Shown here: piece by piece, positions 25,761 through 33,519 of the stretch
How the letters are laid out: the number at the start of each line of letters is the position of its first letter
How positions within the stretch are numbered: the stretch's first letter is position 1
NCBI RefSeq assembly: GCF_934630525.1
Contig: NZ_CAKTVX010000005.1
Coordinates: forward strand, 62,001-126,000
Origin: an uncultured Slackia sp.
Lineage (GTDB): Bacteria; Actinomycetota; Coriobacteriia; Coriobacteriales; Eggerthellaceae
Length of the DNA: 64,000 nucleotides
Direction of reading: 5' to 3'
Position numbers and translations under genes: made by a program
Notes under the pieces: generated by a model
Seen by the model: only the letters and a program-made list of their open reading frames with translations
Told to the model about the DNA's origin: nothing
The model's database searches: none

Positions 25761-27092
25761 ATGATTGATACGAAGCAATATGTCATCAAGCAAATCGAAG
25801 AGCGCAACATTCGCTTTCTGCGATTGTGGTTCACCGATATTTTCGGCAATTTGAAAAACGTCGCCATTACGCCCTCCGATATTGAAATCGCGTTTGAAGA
25901 AGGCATCGGCTTCGACGGCTCGTCCATCGACGGGCTTGCGAGCTTGCAAGATTCCGATATGCTCGTGCATCCTGACCCGTCGACCTTCCAGGTGCTGCCG
26001 TGGCGTCCGAGCGACGACGGCGTAGCGCGCATGTTCTGCGATTTGCGCACGCCAGACGGGGCGCCGGCTGCGGGCGATTCGCGCCATGTGCTCATGAATA
26101 TGCTGAAGCGCGCAGGCGCGATGGGCTATTCGGTCAACATCGGCACGGCGGTCGAATATTTCTGCTTCAAGAGCGATTCTGCGCCTGAACCCATCGACAA
26201 GGGCGGCTATTTCGATTTGGCGCCGCTCGACAACGCATCCGACCTTCGCCGCGAAACCGTGCTCACGCTTGAAAAAATGGGCATTCCTGTTGAATATTCG
26301 CATCATGAAGCGGCTCCGGCGCAGCAGGAAATCGACTTGCGCTTCTGCGACGCGCTTTCTGCCGCAGATGCCGTGGTAACCGCGCGCCTTGTCATTAAGG
26401 AAACGGCCCATGCGCAGGGCGTGCATGCTTCATTCATGCCGAAGCCCATCGAGGGCCAACCAGGAAGCGCGATGCATGTGCACCAGTCGCTGTTCGACGA
26501 GCACGGCAATGCGTTCGCCGATGCGAACGACCCCGACGGCATGGGGCTTTCGTCGGTCGCCAAGAGCTATATCGCCGGCCTTTTGAAGTATGCGCCCGAA
26601 TATATGCTGATCACCAACCAGTACGTGAATTCCTACAAGCGTTTGGTGCCGGGCTTCGACGCCCCCGTGCTCGTGTCGTGGGGAAGCCGAAACCGTTCGG
26701 CCATGGTGCGCGTGCCTCGATACAAGCCGGGCAAACCCTCATCGACGCGCATTGCAGTGCGCAGCGTCGATTCGGCGGCGAATCCGTATTTGGCGTATGC
26801 CGCCATGCTCGGCGCAGGCCTCAAGGGCATCGAGGAAGGCCTCGAGCTGTGCGCGCCGGTCGAGGAGAACTTGTTCAACCTTTCGCAGGCTGAAATCGCC
26901 GAACGCGGCTTGAAATACTTGCCGCGCGACCTTTCCCAGGCGGTTGACGAGTTCGAGAAATCGGAGCTCATGCACGAGATTCTTGGCGATGTGATCTGCG
27001 AGAACCTCATTTCGGCCAAGCGTGCCGAATGGGAAGAATATCGCGCGCACGTGAGCTCGTGGGAAATCGACCGTTATCTGGCAAGGCTGTAG
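25761..27092 (+). CDS. glnA: Glutamine synthetase type I (short, alpha-like)
   Basis: 443 residues, matching the unadenylylated GSI-alpha form. Makes glutamine from glutamate, ammonia and ATP. Motifs: GFDGSSIDG, YFDLAPLDNASD, ASFMPKPIEGQPGSAMHVHQ, NSYKRLVPG, and SRNRSAMVRVPR. There is no adenylylation-loop insertion. The residue matching B. subtilis Arg62, which mediates glutamine feedback, is Ser61 here. AGGGGGC lies four bases before the ATG. glnR follows after 11 bases, so the two are cotranscribed. Confidence 0.96.
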   Translation: MIDTKQYVIKQIEERNIRFLRLWFTDIFGNLKNVAITPSDIEIAFEEGIGFDGSSIDGLASLQDSDMLVHPDPSTFQVLPWRPSDDGVARMFCDLRTPDGAPAAGDSRHVLMNMLKRAGAMGYSVNIGTAVEYFCFKSDSAPEPIDKGGYFDLAPLDNASDLRRETVLTLEKMGIPVEYSHHEAAPAQQEIDLRFCDALSAADAVVTARLVIKETAHAQGVHASFMPKPIEGQPGSAMHVHQSLFDEHGNAFADANDPDGMGLSSVAKSYIAGLLKYAPEYMLITNQYVNSYKRLVPGFDAPVLVSWGSRNRSAMVRVPRYKPGKPSSTRIAVRSVDSAANPYLAYAAMLGAGLKGIEEGLELCAPVEENLFNLSQAEIAERGLKYLPRDLSQAVDEFEKSELMHEILGDVICENLISAKRAEWEEYRAHVSSWEIDRYLARL

Positions 27093-27103
27093 GGAGGCGC
27101 GTT

Positions 27104-27778
27104 ATGCATTCCAAGACGATTCTTGTTTCGTGCGGCCGCACCATCACGCTCGAGCGTGCGTCCGCGTTATTCTCTTCCATGGATGCCGACGTGCGCGCGC
27201 TGAAAGTGCCGCCCGCGCAGGCGCTTTCTTCCGGCCATGGCCTGGGCGTCGATTTGCTCGTGATTGACGACACCGATGGCGGGTGCGACATTTCGGCCAT
27301 CGAGGCCGAGCTTGCCAGCGGCGGCGATTCCACGCTGTTTTTGATGCTCGACGAATCGCGCATGAAATCGGTGCGCCTGCCTGTGCGCGTGACGAGCGAT
27401 TTCGCATGCAGCGGCGCGAGCGACGACGAGATCAAGCTTCGCTGCCGTCGCCTTTTGTGGCCGGGTGAAATGACGAGCGATGCCGACTTCATCCATATGG
27501 GCGCGCTCACGGTGAACCTGGCGACGTACCAGGTCAAGGTCAATGGCGAGCCTATCGACCTCACGTTCATGGAATATGCCCTGCTGTCGTTTTTGGTTAC
27601 GCATCCGGGTCGAATTTATTCGCGCGAGGTGCTGCTCTCCCAGGTGTGGGGCTTCGACTATTACGGCGGCAGCCGTACGGTCGATGTGCATGTGCGTCGC
27701 CTGCGCGCCAAGCTCGGCCCCGAGGTTGCCCAACATATCGAAACTGTGCGCGGTGCTGGCTATTTGTGGCAGAGCTAG
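27104..27778 (+). CDS. glnR: GlnR-type orphan response regulator (nitrogen control)
   Basis: 224 residues: a degenerate receiver domain (1-115) and an OmpR-type winged helix (about 128-222). The DNA-binding half (LTFMEYALLSFLVTHPGRIYSRE region, then QVWGFDYYGG and RTVDVHVRRLRAKLGPE) is close to the Streptomyces GlnR I recall. Actinobacterial GlnR is an atypical, non-phosphorylated activator of glnA and amtB-glnK. GGGAGG lies 6 bases before the ATG. No kinase gene is nearby. Unlike the usual stand-alone gene, it is joined to glnA, suggesting autoregulation through the glnA promoter. Confidence 0.88.
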   Translation: MHSKTILVSCGRTITLERASALFSSMDADVRALKVPPAQALSSGHGLGVDLLVIDDTDGGCDISAIEAELASGGDSTLFLMLDESRMKSVRLPVRVTSDFACSGASDDEIKLRCRRLLWPGEMTSDADFIHMGALTVNLATYQVKVNGEPIDLTFMEYALLSFLVTHPGRIYSREVLLSQVWGFDYYGGSRTVDVHVRRLRAKLGPEVAQHIETVRGAGYLWQS

Positions 27779-27803
27779 AGCATCAATCATGATAGTAAGC
27801 ATG

Positions 27804-27829
27804 AAAGAGGGGCCTTCGGGCCCTTTTTT
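27804..27829 (+). terminator. glnA-glnR terminator
   Basis: AGGGGCC-TTCG-GGCCCTT followed by T4; 25 bases after glnR. Confidence 0.9.
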
Positions 27830-27915
27830 CATGGGGTTGTTTCTTGCTCGCAGCAAGCGCCTCGCGACTATTTATTTCGTCCTCATTACTTGAATATTTC
27901 CTGTTCGTAACGCCA

Positions 27916-27953
27916 GTTTCGCCTATGTTACGGCTTGGTTTTTCAGCCGTTAA
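27916..27953 (-). promoter_or_regulatory. GlnR box upstream of amtB-glnK
   Basis: Read on the minus strand: TTAAC-N6-AAAAC-N6-GTAAC-N6-GAAAC, i.e. the Streptomyces GlnR pattern gTnAc-N6-GaAAc-N6-GTnAC-N6-GAAAc with all three spacers exactly six. The two downstream half-sites match fully and the other two at 4 of 5. A CATAAT (27992-27997) may be the -10 box, putting the site about 50-90 bases upstream of the start. The amtB leader is about 145 bases long. Confidence 0.75.
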
Positions 27954-28148
27954 CTCACCTTTGCGCGCTCTTTGTGCGCGCCGAAGCTCCCCATAATGAA
28001 ATGCGTCATATCCATGGGCGCACAAAACGCCGGGTGTGGAGAGGCCATTTTCGAATATTCGGTTTCGCGAGCCTTATTTCGGAAACACATGGGGAACGGC
28101 CGCTCCACAAACGGCAATCAATGCGCCCGCCGGAAGAAGGGAGCAATC

Positions 28149-29423
28149 ATGTTTGATCCAGGCAGCACCGGATTCATGATTCTGGGCGCGATGTTGGTGT
28201 TCTTGATGACGCCGGCACTTGCATTTTTCTATGGCGGCCTTTCTCGCCGCAAAAACGTGTTGAACACCATGTTCATGTCAATCGCCGTAATCGGTTTCGT
28301 CGGCGTGTTGTGGATTGTGGCCGGCTGGTCGTTCGCCTACGGCGGCGACGGCAGCTGCCCGTTCTTCGGCGGCTTCGACCAGATTTTCTGCATGGGCCTG
28401 CTCGATAACATGCTGGGTGGCAGCGATTTGGCGCTTTCCCACGACACGTACCCCGTGCTCGTTGATGTCGCTTTCCAGGCTGCGTTCGCCATTATCACCA
28501 TCGCCATCATCACAGGTTCCTTGGCTGGCCGCATGAAGTTTGGCGCGGTGCTCGCGTTCATCTCCATTTGGCTGCTGCTCGTGTATGCCCCCTTGGCCCA
28601 CATGGTGTGGGGCGGCGACGGCTCGCTCATCGGCGACACCATTGGCGCGCTCGACTTCGCTGGTGGCGACGTCGTGCATATCTCTTCTGGTCTCACGGGT
28701 CTCATCCTGTGCGTGCTGCTCGGCAAGCGTCGCGGCTACGGCATGATGAGCTATCGTCCGCACAACATCCCCTTTGTTGCTCTGGGCGCTTCGCTTCTGT
28801 GGTTTGGCTGGTTCGGCTTCAACGGCGCTTCTGCATTCGCTGCCGATGGCGTTGCCGCGCTCGCGTTCCTCAACACCATGGTTGCTCCTGCGGCCGCTAT
28901 GATTTCCTGGATGCTCGTTGAGCGTCTGCGCTCTGGCAAGGCGACGCTCGTTGGCGCATGCACGGGCATTGTCGCCGGCCTGGTCGTTATTACCCCGGCT
29001 GCCGGCTTCGTCGATGTATGGGCCGCGATTGTCATGGGCCTCATCGTTTCCCCGATCTGCTACTCGGCCATGGCGTTCCTCAAGCCGAAGCTCGGCTACG
29101 ACGATGCCCTTGACGCATTCGGCTGCCACGGCATCGGCGGTATGGTGGGCGGCGTGCTCACCGGCATCTTCTGCGTGCCCGACCTCTCCTGGACCGACTT
29201 CGGCGGCCTGCTGTACACGGGCGACCCCACGTTGCTCATCGCTCAGATCGAGGGCATCCTTATCACCATCGCCTTCGTTGCCGTGATGTCGGTCATCATC
29301 GGCCTTGTGGTGAAGGTTCTGTTCAAGGGCAGCCTGCGCGTGTCCGCCGAGGAAGAGGCTGAAGGCCTTGACGCTCGCGAGCACGGCGAGAGCGCATACC
29401 CCGCGTTCAATGGCCTGGACTAA
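28149..29423 (+). CDS. amtB: Ammonium transporter
   Basis: 424 residues with about eleven membrane helices. Typical Amt segments: ALAFFYGGLSRRKNVLNT, GDVVHISSGLTGL (first pore His), WFGWFGFNGASAF, and DAFGCHGIGGMVGGVLTG (second pore His). Moves ammonium/ammonia across the membrane at low supply. AGGGAGC precedes the ATG at 28149; the open frame extends upstream to 27972 but lacks transporter features. Followed after 32 bases by its PII partner; preceded by a GlnR box. Confidence 0.97.
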   Translation: MFDPGSTGFMILGAMLVFLMTPALAFFYGGLSRRKNVLNTMFMSIAVIGFVGVLWIVAGWSFAYGGDGSCPFFGGFDQIFCMGLLDNMLGGSDLALSHDTYPVLVDVAFQAAFAIITIAIITGSLAGRMKFGAVLAFISIWLLLVYAPLAHMVWGGDGSLIGDTIGALDFAGGDVVHISSGLTGLILCVLLGKRRGYGMMSYRPHNIPFVALGASLLWFGWFGFNGASAFAADGVAALAFLNTMVAPAAAMISWMLVERLRSGKATLVGACTGIVAGLVVITPAAGFVDVWAAIVMGLIVSPICYSAMAFLKPKLGYDDALDAFGCHGIGGMVGGVLTGIFCVPDLSWTDFGGLLYTGDPTLLIAQIEGILITIAFVAVMSVIIGLVVKVLFKGSLRVSAEEEAEGLDAREHGESAYPAFNGLD

Positions 29424-29455
29424 CTGGTAGCTCGGAATTTCGAAAGGAGCCATCG

Positions 29456-29794
29456 ATGAAAAAGATTGAAGCCATCGTTCGTCCGGCGAAGCTTGAAGCG
29501 CTCAAGGATGCGTTTCTCGAAGCCGGCATCAAGGGCATGACTATTTCCCAGGTGCAGGGTTGCGGAAATCAGCATGGCTGGAAAGAGTACTACCGCGGCA
29601 GCGAGGTCATCGTGAACATGCTGCCGAAGATCATGCTCACCGTGGTCGTCGAAGACGACAAAGTCGATTCCACCGTCGAACTTATTTGCAATACCGCCCG
29701 TACCGGCGAGGTGGGCGACGGCAAGATTTTCGTCTCGCCTGTCGAGCAGGTAGTTCGCATTCGTACTGGCGAAAGCGGAGAAGGAGCGGTGTAG
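29456..29794 (+). CDS. glnK: PII nitrogen signal protein
   Basis: 112 residues, full PII fold: KKIEAIVRPAKLEALKDAF, T-loop (residues about 37-55, GNQHGWKEYYRGSEV), B-loop TGEVGDGKIFV and C-loop. It senses ADP/ATP and 2-oxoglutarate and blocks AmtB. The T-loop position 51 that is uridylylated or adenylylated as Tyr in other bacteria is Val here; Tyr46 and Ser49 are kept. Cotranscribed with amtB, the usual arrangement for GlnK. Confidence 0.95.
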   Translation: MKKIEAIVRPAKLEALKDAFLEAGIKGMTISQVQGCGNQHGWKEYYRGSEVIVNMLPKIMLTVVVEDDKVDSTVELICNTARTGEVGDGKIFVSPVEQVVRIRTGESGEGAV

Positions 29795-29797
29795 GGT

Positions 29798-29817
29798 TGC
29801 CGTTCTGACGAACGACG
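29798..29817. repeat. Small hairpin repeat, degenerate copy
   Basis: TGCCGTTCTGACGAACGACG, three bases after the glnK stop; on the minus strand 17 of 20 bases match the core shared by the hairpins at 31914 and 54973. Confidence 0.5.
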
Positions 29818-29941
29818 CTTGTCGCCGACGTTGCATGGCAATCTGGCGGAGCGCTTCGAGTTCAAGCTGCGGCTTGCGTACCGAAGCGGCCCTCCGCCAA
29901 GTAAGGTGAAGTAGATAAGAACATCGATGTTCGCGTGATGT

Positions 29942-29975
29942 GCGGCCGTCCGATTCGATCGGGCGGCCGTTTTCT
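29942..29975 (+). terminator. amtB-glnK terminator
   Basis: CGGCCGTCCGAT / ATCGGGCGGCCG stem with TTTTC after it. Another imperfect inverted repeat (GGCGGAGCGCTTCG near 29846 with CGAAGCGGCCCTCCGCC near 29882) lies between glnK and this site. Confidence 0.8.
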
Positions 29976-30098
29976 TGTGCGTCATGTTCGAGCGCACTGC
30001 ATAAAAGTGTGCAAACAATGAACCGAATTTGTGTGTGGCGTGAGTTAAATATGGAGGGGTTTTCGCACCCCCTTGCGCGCTAGCCCCGCGCGTGCGTG

Positions 30099-30107
30099 TG
30101 GTAATAT
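30099..30107 (+). promoter_or_regulatory. Extended -10 promoter for tatA/B-tatC
   Basis: TGG-TAATAT, 36 bases before the GTG; no good -35. The same TGG-TAATAT occurs before infA (38061). Confidence 0.45.
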
Positions 30108-30142
30108 GGCACGGTTGTTTGCACGAATGGAAAGGTCGTCCC

Positions 30143-30868
30143 GTGTTTGGTATCGGTGGAACTGAGCTCTTCCTCATTCTCCTGTTCGGCTTTTTGATTT
30201 TCGGTCCCGACAAATTGCCCGCCATCGCGAAAACCGTTGGCAAGGCGATTTCGAAGTTCCGCAGCGCCCAGGATGAAATGAACAAGGTCGTTAAGACTGA
30301 AATCTACGACCCCTTGACCGATGACTCCGTCAAAAACCCGATGGAGCAAATCGACAAAGAGAACAAGCAGAAAATCGAGAAGAAGGAATCGTTCGCTTCT
30401 CGTAAGGCGAAATACGACAAAGAGCGCGCCGACAAGGTGAAGCGCGAGGCTGCGATGGAGGCCGCCAAGGAAGTGCGCGCCGAAGCCGCCGCTGAAGCCG
30501 AAGCCGCCGCTGCCGCCGCTGTGCAGGCAAAGCCCGGCGAGGCTGGTGCGGGCATCGCGGCCGCGACTGCTGCGAATGCCGCCTTGAACGCCGAGGCCGC
30601 CAAGGCCCTGAGCGGCGATGCCGCCAAGGCAAAGGCGAAGGCCGAAGAGCTTGCCGCCGCGACCAAGCCCGCCACGGTGCACGAGAAGGTCATGGCCGCC
30701 CGTATGGAGGCAACTGAGAAGGCCCAGGCCGAAGTCAACGCCGAGCGCGCCGCCGAATCCGAACTCGCGAGCGAGATCCTCGGCACGGCCAAGCCTGCCA
30801 AAAAGAAGAAGCGTCCCGCAGCGGCCGACGCTGCCAACGAGTCCGCCGCGACCCAGAAGGAGGAGTAG
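30143..30868 (+). CDS. tatA: TatA/TatB-family twin-arginine translocase subunit
   Basis: 241 residues. N-terminal membrane helix FGIGGTELFLILLFGFLIFG with the family FGPDKLP hinge, then an amphipathic helix; the acidic residue in the helix also occurs in TatB. The remainder is unusual: about 160 residues of Ala/Glu/Lys-rich, coiled-coil-like sequence (roughly 85-230), far longer than typical TatA. GTG start at 30143 with AAAGG upstream. Three bases separate it from tatC. Could serve as TatB. A second, short TatA is at 54063. Confidence 0.85.
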   Translation: MFGIGGTELFLILLFGFLIFGPDKLPAIAKTVGKAISKFRSAQDEMNKVVKTEIYDPLTDDSVKNPMEQIDKENKQKIEKKESFASRKAKYDKERADKVKREAAMEAAKEVRAEAAAEAEAAAAAAVQAKPGEAGAGIAAATAANAALNAEAAKALSGDAAKAKAKAEELAAATKPATVHEKVMAARMEATEKAQAEVNAERAAESELASEILGTAKPAKKKKRPAAADAANESAATQKEE

Positions 30869-30871
30869 CCC

Positions 30872-31735
30872 ATGCCTATCGGTCCGGCGCGAATGCCGCT
30901 TTTTGATCATTTGGGCGAGCTGCGCATGCGTTTGGTTCGCATCGTGGTTTCCCTGTTTATCGCCATGTGCGTGTTCTACCTGGCAACGCCTACCATCATC
31001 CAGTTCATGTGCCTGCCCGTGGCCGACTATCTGCCCAAGGGCGACGACGGCATGGTAGTTTTGAACGTGCTCGACGTGTTCGGCTCGTTCACCATTCGCT
31101 TCAAGGTCGCGCTGTGGGCATCGGTCGTGGCGTGCATGCCCATTATCCTGTGGCAGATCCTCGCGTTCTTCCTGCCCGCTTTGAAGCCCAACGAGCGCAA
31201 GTGGTTCATTCCCACGTTTGCCGTGGGCGTGTTCCTGTTCATGTTCGGCACGGTGTTCTGCTACCTGTTCATTCTGAACCCCGCCGTGCAGTGGCTCACC
31301 GACCAGGCTGGCGGTTTCGCGCAAATCCTGCCCGACGCCAAGGCGTGGGTCGATGTCATCATCAACTTCGAGCTGTGCTTCGGTGTCGCGTTCGAGTTGC
31401 CGCTCGTTGTGTTCTACCTGGTCATTTTCGACATCGTGCCCTATAAGAAGCTCCGCAGCTCTTGGCGTACGGTTTACATCGTGCTCATGGTCATTTCCGC
31501 TATGGCCACGCCCGACGCTTCGCCTGTCACCATGCTGCTCATGTTCGGCGCCATGATCGTGCTGTATGAGCTCAGCTTGCTGGTTGCGCGCATCGTTCTG
31601 GGCAACCGTTTGAAGAAGCGCCAGGAAGAAGAGGCTCGCGAAGCGGCCGAAGACGCCGAGATTGCCGCCGAATGGGACGAAACCAAGAAGAAGGCCAAGA
31701 AGAAGTTCAAAGAACACATGGACCTGGACGACTAA
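30872..31735 (+). CDS. tatC: Sec-independent translocase TatC
   Basis: 287 residues, six membrane helices; the N-terminal FDHLGELRMRL holds the conserved Glu of the signal-peptide site, and ISAMATPDASPVTMLLM is a typical late TatC segment. Recognises twin-arginine signals in the membrane. GGAGGAG upstream of the ATG, cotranscribed with the preceding TatA/B. Likely cargo in this window includes the two NlpC/P60 proteins at 51063 and 52592. Lys-rich C-terminal tail of about 25 residues. Confidence 0.96.
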   Translation: MPIGPARMPLFDHLGELRMRLVRIVVSLFIAMCVFYLATPTIIQFMCLPVADYLPKGDDGMVVLNVLDVFGSFTIRFKVALWASVVACMPIILWQILAFFLPALKPNERKWFIPTFAVGVFLFMFGTVFCYLFILNPAVQWLTDQAGGFAQILPDAKAWVDVIINFELCFGVAFELPLVVFYLVIFDIVPYKKLRSSWRTVYIVLMVISAMATPDASPVTMLLMFGAMIVLYELSLLVARIVLGNRLKKRQEEEAREAAEDAEIAAEWDETKKKAKKKFKEHMDLDD

Positions 31736-31738
31736 CCG

Positions 31739-31767
31739 AAAGCGCCATCTGCGAAGGTGGTGCTTTT
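31739..31767 (+). terminator. Terminator after tatC
   Basis: AAAGCGCCATC / GGTGGTGCTTTT imperfect hairpin directly after the tatC stop. Confidence 0.55.
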
Positions 31768-31913
31768 GGTATTCTTACTTGATAGGAAAAGTCAGCGAAA
31801 AGCTGTCCGGTGCGGCAGGTTGGCCTGAAGGCAAGCCGCCGCGTAGCAGCGCTACGCAAGGTGAAGTCTGAGGGCCAAGATGCCGTGCTGGGCAGCTTTG
31901 TAGCGTCAATTCG

Positions 31914-31939
31914 TTCCGCCGTTCGGCAGAACGGCGGAA
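31914..31939. repeat. Small hairpin repeat upstream of hypA
   Basis: Perfect 11-bp arms TTCCGCCGTTC / GAACGGCGGAA with GGCA loop. The 20-base core CGCCGTTCGGCAGAACGGCG also occurs, inverted, at 54973-54996. It ends just before the hypA Shine-Dalgarno, so it could affect translation. Confidence 0.7.
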
Positions 31940-31948
31940 AGGGTAATC

Positions 31949-32311
31949 ATGCACGAGCTTGGAATGGTGACGGGCGTCGTTGAGAGCGTGCGCCAGGCGG
32001 CCGAGGCGAACCATGCCGACAAGGTATTGAAGGTGTCGCTTTCTGTGGGCGAGATGACCGAGGCCATCGAGGACGCCCTCACGTTCGCGTACGAAGCTAT
32101 TACCGACGGCGATCCGCTGTTCTCGGGCTCGAAGCTCGACATCACCATGGTGCCGCCGAAGAGCCGCTGCGTGGAGTGTGGGCACGAATTCACGCACGAT
32201 CGCTTCCATGTGATGTGTCCCGAATGCGGCGGCTTTGCCGACCTTATCGAAGGCAAGGAACTGCGAATCGATTCAATCGAAGTCGATATTCCCGACGAAA
32301 ACGAAGAATAA
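31949..32311 (+). CDS. hypA: Hydrogenase/urease nickel chaperone HypA
   Basis: 120 residues. N-terminal MHELGM (nickel-binding His2) and the zinc knuckle CVECG ... CPECGG around residues 75-95 identify HypA, which passes nickel with HypB to NiFe-hydrogenase precursors. AAAGGG precedes the ATG; a perfect hairpin lies immediately upstream. hypB is 1.2 kb away, beyond an inverted map gene. No hydrogenase genes are in this window. Confidence 0.93.
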   Translation: MHELGMVTGVVESVRQAAEANHADKVLKVSLSVGEMTEAIEDALTFAYEAITDGDPLFSGSKLDITMVPPKSRCVECGHEFTHDRFHVMCPECGGFADLIEGKELRIDSIEVDIPDENEE

Positions 32312-32315
32312 AAAG

Positions 32316-32347
32316 AAACCGCCCCGAGTCTTCCTCGGGGCGGTTTT
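32316..32347. terminator. Bidirectional terminator between hypA and map
   Basis: AAACCGCCCCGAG / CTCGGGGCGGTTTT hairpin with A-run and T-run on its two sides; genes converge on it. Confidence 0.92.
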
Positions 32348-32389
32348 GTATGGGGCGCATGAATGGCGGCCATGATGGAAGCGAAAGAA

Positions 32390-33274
32390 CTACCAGCTCA
32401 AAAGCTCGTATCCGGTTTCGGTGATCAAAACCTGAACTTCCCATTGGGCCGTGTCGCTGCCATCGGCGGTGCGCACGGTCCAGCCGTTCGGATCGCTCGA
32501 ATCAATGTCGGGCGCGCCCGCGTTCACCATGGGCTCGATGGTGAACGTCATGCCCGGCACGAGCACCATGCCTTCGCCCGGCTCGCTCACGAAGCTCACG
32601 AATGGGTCTTCATGGAATTCGAACCCGCAGCCGTGTCCGCCGTATTCGCGCACGACCGAATAGCCCTGTGCTTTGGCGTATTCGTGCACGGCGGCGCCCA
32701 CGTCGCCCAGTAGTCCCCAAGGCTTAATGGCGGCGAGGCCCGCTTCCACGGCCTTTTTGGTTTCTTCGACCAGGCGCCGGCGTTCGGGCGAGACTTCGCC
32801 AATGCAGAACATGCGCGACGAATCGCTGTAATAGCCGTCAAGAATGGTGGAGCAGTCGATGTTGACGATGTCTCCCTCTTTCAGCACGTCCTCTTTGCAG
32901 GGAATGCCATGGCAAATAACGTCGTTGATGGACGTGCACACGCTCTTCGGGAATCCGCCGTAACCCAAATCGGCCGGCGTGCCGCCGTGCTCGATGGTGT
33001 AATCGTAAATCCACTGGTCGATTTCCTCGGTGGACACGCCCGGCGCAATGCGCTCGGCCACCATGTCGAGCACGCCCACGTTGATGGCGGCGCTCGCTTT
33101 GATGGCCTCGATATCGGCGGGGCCCTTCAGAATGTCGCGCGTGGGAACCTCGTAGCCCTTGTCGTAGAGCTCCTGCAGGCGCTCATCGGTCTGCCAATGG
33201 CACTTCTTGTACTTTTTGCCGCTGCCGCACCAGCATTCGTCGTTGCGTCCCGGCTGGCCTTCGCCGTCGTACAT
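32390..33274 (-). CDS. map: Methionine aminopeptidase with N-terminal SEC-C zinc motif
   Basis: 294 residues. Residues 8-27 are a SEC-C zinc motif (GRNDECWCGSGKKYKKCHW), and the rest is a type I methionine aminopeptidase: HGIPC, NIDCSTILDGYYSDSSRMF (two metal Asp), GGHGCGFEFHEDP (metal His), and FTIEPMV (metal Glu). It removes initiator Met from new proteins; the SEC-C extension is known in some bacterial and plastid forms and may aid ribosome binding. Start at 33274 is set by GAGG six bases upstream; the frame is open to 33628 without similarity. Confidence 0.94.
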   Translation of the reverse strand: MYDGEGQPGRNDECWCGSGKKYKKCHWQTDERLQELYDKGYEVPTRDILKGPADIEAIKASAAINVGVLDMVAERIAPGVSTEEIDQWIYDYTIEHGGTPADLGYGGFPKSVCTSINDVICHGIPCKEDVLKEGDIVNIDCSTILDGYYSDSSRMFCIGEVSPERRRLVEETKKAVEAGLAAIKPWGLLGDVGAAVHEYAKAQGYSVVREYGGHGCGFEFHEDPFVSFVSEPGEGMVLVPGMTFTIEPMVNAGAPDIDSSDPNGWTVRTADGSDTAQWEVQVLITETGYELLSW

Positions 33275-33329
33275 TGCGATCCTCGTTTCGCTCGGGCGGC
33301 CGCGATCGGCCGCAAAATTGGTTTGCGAT

Positions 33330-33357
33330 ATTGTAGCGCTCATTTCAGGCATGGTCA
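33330..33357 (-). promoter_or_regulatory. Possible map promoter
   Basis: On the minus strand: TGACCA, 16-base spacer, TACAAT. Confidence 0.4.
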
Positions 33358-33519
33358 TCGCAGAAAGAAAGCCAAGGGAAACACTCGACGAATCATTCAT
33401 CTCGCCTTCAATGCCGCTTCCGCGCGATACGTGCCATTGGTGTGCTGCGGCGCTTCCGTGCGTCGCATCGTGCGTGAAATGCACTACACTGGGCGCAGCG
33501 TAAGAAGAGGAGGAATCCC

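Noticed and set aside
29844..29900. Imperfect inverted repeat after glnK as a regulatory RNA
   Set aside because: Long loop and mismatches; no supporting features.
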